From Akanthomyces muscarius (Eukaryota > Ascomycota > Sordariomycetes > Hypocreales > Cordycipitaceae), in assembly GCF_028009165.1 (NCBI RefSeq), contig NC_079246.1, positions 3,534,001-3,598,000 on the forward strand: 64,000 nucleotides of DNA. The letters are read 5' to 3'. Below, one piece after another: positions 57,601 to 64,000 of this stretch. Position 1 is the first letter of the stretch; each line of letters begins with the position of its first letter. Below the pieces are notes generated by a model, which worked only from the letters and a program-made list of their open reading frames with translations, was not told the DNA's origin and ran no database searches. A program made the translations under genes and the position numbers.

Positions 57601-58268
57601 GTTCTATTCGTCTGCTATAGCACGTCAAGTGATTTATCAGGAGTGAATCGGGCCAGGACAAAGAAGCTGAGTTTATTCAGGCAAGCTTTGTTTCTAGCCA
57701 GACTACTACATGTGCGAGCGGTAAAGATCGTTCGACAATTGTTCAAAGTGAAAGCATCGACAGACGTAATTCCTAGGGAAAAGTCCAAGAGGCGCAATGG
57801 TTTTCTATTTTTGGCCGTGGCGGAACACCGCAAAGGTTCCGACCTTGCGCTCTTACAAGCGTTCATATACTCAAAGAATACTAAGAAGCATCTCGATAAA
57901 ACGAAAGAAATAATGGAAATATGATTCAATTGAATCTAGCGCTATAGTTCAGGCAGACGGCTCGCGATAGAATGTTACTGTCTGCGAGACAGCAATAGAC
58001 TCCAGTCGCTAGGGTGCTAGTTTGCGTCTTGAGGTGGTAACGTGCGAACATGACTTTGCTGGCTTGACGGAAGCCAGATCCGCAACGGCAAACTCATGAC
58101 CCTAGTGATTAATGCAAAAGAAATGGGAAGTAATGCACTTGGATCACATTGAACTAAATTCTGTACTTAAGTGTCTATGGCGACAGACTGCCGTACATCC
58201 TTCACATCCAGGCCATCTCACTCGTCTTCTGTCTCACTCGACGGGTGGTTGCAGCCATGTTGACCATT

Positions 58269-58679
58269 TCAGCAACCACAGCCACAGTCTTTGCAGCTCC
58301 CTCCTCCGCAGGAGTCCTTGCTGCTGCAGTTGCTGTCACGCGAACAACTCTTCCAAGAGCTGAGGGGACCATCAACAGTAGTCCAGCACCAAGGACCCGA
58401 CCAATCAACATCGCATCTCTTATAGCACCATCCCGACTTAGAACAGCCCACAGCTTTACCCTGCCAGCACTCACGTCTCTTCAAAGAAGAAGAATCGGTC
58501 GTGTTGAATGTTGGGTGTTCTTTGCATGCGCGAACAGTGTAGGGGTCAACGCCAACGGGGACTTCCATGACCCCCAAGTCACCACAGGCTGCCTCGGCCT
58601 TAGCGTACGAAACGTCTCCACGCGAGAGTGCAGTAGCCATGGAGGCTACCTGGAGGAAGATCAGCGCAGACGGCTTCAT
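58269..58679 (-). CDS. Small secreted cysteine-rich protein, IDI-2-like
   Basis: Single exon of 136 residues from ATG 58679. MKPSALIFLQVASMATALS is a signal peptide. The mature part contains ACGDLGVMEVPVGVDPYTVR and ACKEHP, which resemble proteins annotated as IDI-2 precursor in filamentous ascomycetes, a family first seen as induced during vegetative incompatibility. Cysteines then occur in WCYKRC and GPWCW patterns. The last 25 residues are extremely Cys/Ser/Gly-rich (CGGGSCKDCGCGC), reminiscent of metallothionein or antifungal tails, and could be a recent extension. A TATAAAC box on the minus strand lies about 130 bp upstream. The family link is from memory of motifs, so moderate confidence. 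Confidence 0.72.
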   Translation of the reverse strand: MKPSALIFLQVASMATALSRGDVSYAKAEAACGDLGVMEVPVGVDPYTVRACKEHPTFNTTDSSSLKRRECWQGKAVGCSKSGWCYKRCDVDWSGPWCWTTVDGPLSSWKSCSRDSNCSSKDSCGGGSCKDCGCGC

Positions 58680-59507
58680 AGTAGAAGAAGTTGTCGTGAA
58701 ATACTGATGGGGACAAGAAAATGTGGGCGATTAAAATAACTTTTGGTGGTTGAAAGTGTGAATAGTAAGGATTGTTCCGTGGAGAAATATTTGGACGGGA
58801 CAGGATATATGTTTATAAGTTCGCCCTTACCTGTGGTAGAATGATAATCATAATGTTATACCAAGCTAATTTCTCATTTATTTATAGACGATATAATACC
58901 TTAAAATAGACTACTTAAAAACTGCAGTATTGTTATCATACTATTTATAGCTATATTTATTTTTAGATAATAGTAAATATACTTTCTATGCGCGCGGCAA
59001 GGCTTCCAGCAGCAAGGCTTCCACCAGCAAGGCTTCCACCAGCAAGGCTTCCACCAGCAAGGCTTCCACCAGCAAGGCTTCCACCAGCAAGGCCCCCAGC
59101 AGCAAGGCTTCCAGCAGCAAGGCTTCCACCAGCAAGGCTTCCACCAGCAAGGCTTCCACCAGCAAGGCTTCCACCAGCAAGGCTTCCACCAGCAAGGCTT
59201 CCACCAGCAAGGCCCCCAGCAGCAAGGCTTCCAGCAGCAAGGCTTCCAGCAGCAAGGCTTCCAGCAGCAAGGCTTCCAGTGGCCCTTGCTCTTCAGTCGT
59301 CGCTAGGGTTATTTATCGAAGGGGCCCCTGGTATACATTCCGAATTGATCTCTCTATTACTGTTCTATCCCAGGCTCAATTCAAGACTTTTTTTGTTTAA
59401 TGTTCTAAGCTCTCTCTTTGATTCGAACAGTCGTTTTCTGTACGACTTGAACAACTATAAACTGCTGTTATCAATCGCGATATCTGTTGCACCAAGCTCG
59501 ATTCAAC
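58680..59507. other. Divergent intergenic region holding a minisatellite
   Basis: This separates two divergent secreted-protein genes. 58,850-58,990 is AT-rich; the minisatellite is listed separately; 59,285-59,507 is the probable promoter and leader of the plus-strand gene. Confidence 0.5.
58998..59282. repeat. 15-bp minisatellite, 19 units with higher-order pattern
   Basis: Unit CAAGGCTTCCACCAG in three variants: A (…CCAGCAG), B (…CCACCAG) and C (CAAGGCCCCCAGCAG). Order read from the sequence: A, five B, C, A, six B, C, then A repeated, with a final incomplete unit. Because 15 is a multiple of 3 it is open in both directions (RLPPA on plus, LLVEA on minus), but neither frame looks like a genuine gene. 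Confidence 0.93.
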
Positions 59508-60083
59508 ATGAAGTTTACTTCTGTACTTTCCGTTTTCGGACTTCTAAAGGCCGTCTCAGCTGGTCCATTCAGCTGGTACTACTATAGAAGCGCCCACTGC
59601 GGTGGTCTAAGGTTCGGCTGTCGGGACCTTGATCCCTTTGTCTGCTGTGAAGCGCCTCCATCAAGATACCTGTATCAGACTGTGAAAACCTATACTACAG
59701 GCCCGCTCGGCATCCCTGTCTTTACCTACGTTGACAGGTTTGGCAACTGCGATACTTGCCAGTTCACTGGCACCATTAGTCACTGCTACGACAACACCAA
59801 CCCTTTCAATGTCGGGTTGGTGCTTCTTGTGCCCCAAGGCTGTGTTCGAAGTAATGCTCTCGAGTTGGCGGCGAACAATGGCGGCCACAAGGTACCGGCT
59901 CTGGCAGAGAAGGCCCACCACCCAGAAAGCAAGTGTCGCAGCACCTCTCCCATCAACCACGCGACCGTTGGCGGCATTGATTACACCCTCAATGATGAGA
60001 TTCTTGACGATTTCGCTTCGGACGTGGACCTTCTTGGCGAGAAAGAGTTTAGCATCAAGTGGATGCATCTTAAGGACAGCTAG
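59508..60083 (+). CDS. Secreted cysteine-containing protein, family unknown
   Basis: 191 residues starting at ATG 59508; this start is chosen because it opens a signal peptide (MKFTSVLSVFGLLKAVSA), whereas the open frame extends upstream without sense. The mature protein has ten or more cysteines, mostly in the first half: HCGG, FGCRD, FVCCEAP, GNCDTCQF, SHCYD, GCVRS and KCRS. The C-terminal 60 residues are charged and Cys-poor (GGIDYTLNDEILDDFASDVD). No family recognised. It faces the IDI-2-like gene across the minisatellite; both encode secreted proteins and could share a promoter environment. No intron is needed. Confidence 0.7.
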   Translation: MKFTSVLSVFGLLKAVSAGPFSWYYYRSAHCGGLRFGCRDLDPFVCCEAPPSRYLYQTVKTYTTGPLGIPVFTYVDRFGNCDTCQFTGTISHCYDNTNPFNVGLVLLVPQGCVRSNALELAANNGGHKVPALAEKAHHPESKCRSTSPINHATVGGIDYTLNDEILDDFASDVDLLGEKEFSIKWMHLKDS

Positions 60084-60783
60084 GCTTCAAAAATGTAAAT
60101 TAGAGGTCATTTCTAATGACTTATTAGCTTACTCGAAAAAGGAAACTAAGCTTAATTCTACGTCTCACACCAGTATTTATCCGAGTATGTAAGACTGCGG
60201 TACACATTAATTGTTAGAAAGTGCTTCATATTTATCAAATACTATAATTATTCGAAAAACAAAAACCCCCCGACAAGCCGGAAGGATAGGGTTCCGCTTG
60301 CAGTTATCGCATCGGTCCAGGGTAGGGGAGTAGAGCATGACGGAACTCGGGCCGCCCTAACTCAACTCGGCCTGCACCGACAATAGTGCCCCTTCCAGAT
60401 CCAAGCCTGCCATCAACAGCTAAAGGATTACATAATATATCCCCAACTTATCCCATAACCTTTATTCTCTCACACCTTGGCGACAAATTGAGAGCCTCTG
60501 CCAGCAAATAGGATAAAAACACACTCCCAGGCGGGGGTGTTCCCGAGTGGGTGGCCGACGTTAAGCTAGTAACCTAGTGGCAATGGTCTCTACTGCCACT
60601 AGAATAACTTTCCGCTTTCGACTCTGCCGGTGCCACTAATGGCCTCCGGCTGCGTGTCGGAAAATACTTTTGCCGATCAGAGAGTAATATTTTTGTACTT
60701 TTCCGTAGACGTCTCGTTTACCTATGACCCGTTGCCTTGCAACTGAGCATTTGCCCGATTACCTTGAAAGAGTCAAATTTACC
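60084..60783. other. Intergenic region upstream of the rRNA methyltransferase gene
   Basis: 700 bp without a convincing gene. An in-frame ATG at 60,724 could extend the downstream protein by 20 residues; its context (CCTATG) is poorer than that of 60,784 (ACCATG). Confidence 0.4.
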
Positions 60784-62061
60784 ATGACCAAGTTCAAGCG
60801 CAATGCACAATCACAACCAAAGCATGGGCCAAAGTCGGACAGCGGTGCATCCAAGGCACCAGTTGCAGCACCGGTCCGCCGTCCGGGTTGGACTGGACCA
60901 AGCTACATACGGAAACCCGCCAAGCAGACGCCTGCAGCAGTCAAGGATACCAGCTTGACAGAAAAGATCCAGAGTCTGTTTGTCAAACATCAACAGCTTA
61001 TTCTTGACACAATTAGAACCACGTTTCCTGCCGCCGATGAATTCAATGCATTGATACCAGTATTACGTGCGGTCAAGGAAGCCCTCGACCAAAAGGACTA
61101 CTGCACGGCATTCGGGACCGAGGACTTCCTGGAGGCATTTACAATCCGTTGGAGTCCTAGTAGAGCTCTGACGAGTGCAAATGTACTAGCTTGGATTTGC
61201 AGCGAGATGGGAGAGGCTGCATGGGTCCAACAGTTCCTTCACAATGATGGGCAAAAACCATCCAAGATCGTATGCATTGGGCGAGGAGGATCCGACTTGT
61301 TAGCATGTGTGGCATTGCTGAAGCAATCTCATCAGAGCAAACTCGACGAATGCCCCCGGCCAAAGTCATCTTCTCCTGATGCGATAAAGACGGACTTTGT
61401 TTCTATCGCTTCCTCACACCTCGACCCTGATTACAACGACAGTGCCATGGTTGATCTCAACCTCATTGATAGGCACGATTGGTCAGGGATTGTCACAAAA
61501 CTACAACACACTCTTACACATTCTCCTCCTCTTTCGAAATATGCGACTGCCAAGGCGCACGCTTCAAATATCCCAGCCATCCCATCTCACGTCTTGAATC
61601 TAGCAGTCAACCAGATCGACATTCTCGAGAGCGAAAGTACCGATCTGCGTGCGATGATTGGGCCGAACCCGGCATTAATTACCCTCTTCTTTACGCTCCA
61701 CGAGTTCTACTCAATCTCAATTGCTAAAACCACAGCTTTCTTATTGAGACTGACTTTGACAGCACCCAAAGGGAGTCTATTGCTTATTGTAGATAGCCCG
61801 GGAGCTGATGCCGCGCTGCCTGATGGTAGCAACAAAGGAGAAGAAAAGGAATACCCACTCGAGTGGCTACTTTACCGGGCTCTGCTGCCGCCCAAGAGCA
61901 GTCCTTGCAATAGCACAAACTCAGAGGAGGAGGAACAGCCAGCATGGGCGAAACTCATCAAAGGTGGCCATGAAAAGGAGTACAAGTTACCTGCAGCACT
62001 GAGATTCCCAGGAAGCCTAGAGAATACCAGGCTCCAGGTGCACCTACTAGAGCGTTTATAA
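60784..62061 (+). CDS. Probable 25S rRNA (uridine-N3) methyltransferase, BMT6-like
   Basis: 425 residues from ATG 60784 (445 if the ATG at 60,724 is used). The basic start MTKFKRNAQSQPKHGPK suits a nucleolar protein. KIVCIGRGGSDLLACVALL is the SAM-binding first strand and loop. The late block ITLFFTLHEFYSISIAKTTA with LLLIVDSPG, and the closing pattern YPLEWLLY, KLPAALRFPGSLENTRLQVH, match the PF11312 family that contains yeast Bmt6, which methylates U2843 of 25S rRNA. Single exon. Expected to act in ribosome biogenesis in the nucleolus. This is the only core housekeeping gene that I see in the right arm. Confidence 0.82.
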   Translation: MTKFKRNAQSQPKHGPKSDSGASKAPVAAPVRRPGWTGPSYIRKPAKQTPAAVKDTSLTEKIQSLFVKHQQLILDTIRTTFPAADEFNALIPVLRAVKEALDQKDYCTAFGTEDFLEAFTIRWSPSRALTSANVLAWICSEMGEAAWVQQFLHNDGQKPSKIVCIGRGGSDLLACVALLKQSHQSKLDECPRPKSSSPDAIKTDFVSIASSHLDPDYNDSAMVDLNLIDRHDWSGIVTKLQHTLTHSPPLSKYATAKAHASNIPAIPSHVLNLAVNQIDILESESTDLRAMIGPNPALITLFFTLHEFYSISIAKTTAFLLRLTLTAPKGSLLLIVDSPGADAALPDGSNKGEEKEYPLEWLLYRALLPPKSSPCNSTNSEEEEQPAWAKLIKGGHEKEYKLPAALRFPGSLENTRLQVHLLERL

Positions 62062-62825
62062 AGAGCGTTGTATTAGCCAGGCTTATCTTGTAACTTTGAT
62101 TCTGAAAAAATTTGGCTAACCACGCTCAGCTGGTTCCATGTTCCGGCCCCTACCCTATATGATCTGAAAAGTACTCTATGGTGCCTCCGGAGAATGTCAC
62201 GCCCGTGCTCTATAAGACATGGCATTACTCCGCGTCAGCAACTGTGTAGTGGTCTTGGCAAAGACAGCCGCCACCGTTTTATAGCGCCTACACAATACTG
62301 AGAATATGATAAATTCCCTTGTCAGTGATGGGTAGTGTATGAATGGTCGGTACTCTGAAAGCGTGGGACTCAGGGACAAGGTGCTCCCGGAAACTAGGCT
62401 AAGCACTCAGCTCAGGCTTTCGTCACCCCCGGATCACCTTTTGCTCAGGTTGAAGCGGCGCCAGCTCAGGTTCCGAGCCAGTTTCCCTAATTCTTTTCTA
62501 TTCACTTCTAATTTATTTGTCCTTGCGCAACTCAAGTCTGCCTTGCTCCTGGCCAATTAGACGGCGCGCAGCGGTGCCTGCTGTCCCATGGAGATCAACA
62601 GCTTCACTGACGTCACTTTCGCAAACGCGGCGCAACCTAGCAAAACAGGGTTTCAGGGACGCGCAGCAGGGGTCCAACATCAACTTCCTTGAAAATACAT
62701 GCGATTTACCAACATTCCTTATATCCCAGTCTAAAGCGTAAACTTTTATTTACAACAACCTGCCCTCTCTTTTCGACTTTACCATCTCTACAAGCCTCAC
62801 AAAATCCGCCAATGCAACCACCACC
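62062..62825. other. Intergenic region upstream of the hydroxylase-family gene
   Basis: 764 bp with no supported gene. The last 60 bp are C-rich leader (CCAATGCAACCACCACC) before ATG 62826. Short frames on both strands have no motifs. Confidence 0.4.
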
Positions 62826-63830
62826 ATGGACCTCCTACTCTCCATCCCCGTGCTCACATACTTCTGGGCCCCATACCCTCCATCATGGTCGACAAGCCTC
62901 AACATACTGCTATTCACCATTTCGTGGGGCACCCTGGTAATGTCGCACGATCCCATCAAGGTGCATCTGGTCGGTGTCGCCGCCATCCGTCTCGTCTTCT
63001 GGCTCGCCCCGTCGCTCATCTTCCTGCTCTTTGACGTTGGCCTGCCGAGCGTCGCCGAATCCATCAAGCACGGCGGCCGCGCGGGCCTGCCACCGCGGAA
63101 CCGGCGCGCGCTCACCCAGCTTCTCCTCCTCGCGCTCTTCAACACTGCATTCCTCCTTGCCGTCGAAGGCGCCTGCAGCTATGCCCACGCCGTCGCGTTC
63201 GGAAAGCCCGAGTTCCTCACCACCACGACCCTGCCGTTCCCATGGCAAATCGCCAAGCACATCGCCATGGCCTTTATCGCGCGCGAAGTCCTCCAGTACT
63301 ACATCCACCGCTTCCTCCTCCACGGCGCGTCGTCGTCCCCCGTCGCCCGCCTCCACGCCTCCTACGCGCACAGCCGGCCCAGCGCGCCCTTTTCGCTGCA
63401 GGTCCTCGCCGACCACCCGCTGCCGCTGCTCCTGCACCGCTTCCTCCCGCTGTACCTGCCCGCGGTGCTCATCCGCGCGCACCTGCTGACGTACTTTGTC
63501 TTCGCGGCGCTCTGCACGCTCGAGGAGACGCTCAGCATGTCCGGGTACACGGTCGTGCCGGGCATCGTCATGCGCGGCCTCGGGCAGCGCTGCGCGATCC
63601 ACTACGCGAGCGGCGGGGGCGCCAACTTTGGCGCGTACGGCGTCGCCGACTGGGCGCACGGGACGAGTCGCGGCAGGGGCGTCCTCGAGGATCTACAGGC
63701 CGAGGCGGAGAAGCACCAGCTGCAGGAACGAGCCGGCGACAAGGTGGGCGAGGGCGCGAGTATGGTGCAGGGCGGGTTGGACGCGCTGCGAGGAAAGAAG
63801 GGCAAGAGAAGGACTGCAAAGGAAATTTGA
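62826..63830 (+). CDS. Fatty-acid hydroxylase / sterol-desaturase superfamily membrane protein
   Basis: 334 residues, single exon, start in ACCATGG context. Four or more hydrophobic segments (near residues 10-30, 45-70, 95-120, 145-170) suggest an ER membrane protein. YYIHRFLLH is the first His box (H-x4-H). LHASYAHSRPSAPFSL stands where the second box H-x2-HH normally is. EETLSMSGY and HYASGGGANFGAYGVADW stand where the last His box and the N-(F/Y)-G-x-x-G-x-x-D segment are. Two histidines of the canonical di-iron set are replaced, as in some divergent fungal members. The C-terminal 60 residues are charged and Lys/Arg-rich. Likely a lipid-modifying enzyme; substrate unknown. Codon use is extremely GC3-rich, unlike the AT blocks. 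Confidence 0.82.
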   Translation: MDLLLSIPVLTYFWAPYPPSWSTSLNILLFTISWGTLVMSHDPIKVHLVGVAAIRLVFWLAPSLIFLLFDVGLPSVAESIKHGGRAGLPPRNRRALTQLLLLALFNTAFLLAVEGACSYAHAVAFGKPEFLTTTTLPFPWQIAKHIAMAFIAREVLQYYIHRFLLHGASSSPVARLHASYAHSRPSAPFSLQVLADHPLPLLLHRFLPLYLPAVLIRAHLLTYFVFAALCTLEETLSMSGYTVVPGIVMRGLGQRCAIHYASGGGANFGAYGVADWAHGTSRGRGVLEDLQAEAEKHQLQERAGDKVGEGASMVQGGLDALRGKKGKRRTAKEI

Positions 63831-64000
63831 TCTTCTCAGGTTCAAGATTGGAAAGATGCCCGGATGGCAATGTGATTGCTGAGAATCAAGCGTTGGAAAG
63901 ATGTCCGAATTGTGTATGTGCTTAGACATGATACCCATTGCCGTCTATAGTTTTGGTCCGTTTCCTTCTAATGTAGTATATACCAAAATCTGTACCGGAA
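63831..64000. other. 3' flank of the hydroxylase-family gene
   Basis: 170 bp containing an imperfect direct repeat, TTGGAAAGATGCCCGGATGG and TTGGAAAGATGTCCGAATTG, at 63,847 and 63,893. No gene. Confidence 0.4.

Larger units (their letters stand above)
56966..58268. other. Intergenic region with inverted repeats and tRNA-like sequence
   Basis: No confirmed gene. The hairpin and tRNA-like sequence are listed separately. A plus-strand frame at 57,643-57,924 (starting only at GTG, with FRQALFLARLLHVRAVKIVR) lacks an ATG and a family; it may be a relic of a gene or transposon. Confidence 0.4.

Noticed and set aside
58986..59587. Repeat protein of RLPPA (plus) or LLVEA (minus) units
   Set aside because: The open frame is a result of the 15-bp repeat length; the plus frame runs out of phase over the signal-peptide gene and the minus frame has no proper start region.
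62910..63925. Long overlapping frames (up to 249 residues) on both strands over the hydroxylase gene
   Set aside because: Extreme GC3 content removes stop codons in other frames; only the 62,826-63,830 frame shows hydrophobic segments and family motifs.

Overview
The window looks like chromosomal DNA of a filamentous ascomycete, probably a sordariomycete. Genes carry short introns of about 50-200 bp with GT/AG borders. There are Zn2Cys6 regulators and a CFEM/rhodopsin-type receptor, both typical of Pezizomycotina, and two long AT-saturated blocks full of wrecked transposons with the C-to-T / G-to-A decay expected from repeat-induced point mutation (RIP). The species is not determined. All repeat and splice assignments were made by eye.

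Left gene arm (1-14.2 kb): the 3' end of a dihydroxyacetone kinase; a remnant of an NRPS-like thioester reductase; a Zn2Cys6 regulator transcribed divergently from a monocarboxylate-type MFS transporter; an NmrA-like NAD(P)-binding protein; a second Zn2Cys6 regulator; a SnoaL-like protein; and an eight-exon CFEM-rhodopsin (PTH11-type) receptor whose last intron appears to be GC-AG. The mix of regulators, transporter, reductase and SnoaL protein resembles a small accessory metabolic locus next to heterochromatin-like DNA.

AT block 1 (about 15.9-32.7 kb) and AT block 2 (about 36.3-54.2 kb) contain no intact genes. Block 1 holds two ~755-bp TIR elements, two Fot1/pogo-like transposons (1.86 kb), a Ty3/Gypsy retrotransposon on the minus strand (19,974-28,871, TSD GTAGT) and a GC-rich solo LTR of the same family that escaped RIP. 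Block 2 holds a Gypsy element (37,984-52,103, TSD ATATT) split by a second Gypsy element (40,046-46,964, TSD CTACT). Several insertions have an unoccupied paralogous site elsewhere in the window, so the order of insertion can be partly read.

Between the blocks (32.7-36.3 kb) is an island with a truncated subtilase propeptide, a glycoside-hydrolase fragment and a small secreted cysteine-rich protein gene.

Right gene arm (54.2-64 kb): a C2H2 zinc-finger gene at the heterochromatin edge, a small unrecognised gene with a 12-bp repeat, an IDI-2-like secreted cysteine-rich protein, a 15-bp minisatellite with higher-order structure, a second secreted cysteine-containing protein, a probable 25S rRNA uridine methyltransferase (BMT6-like) and a fatty-acid-hydroxylase/sterol-desaturase-family membrane protein.
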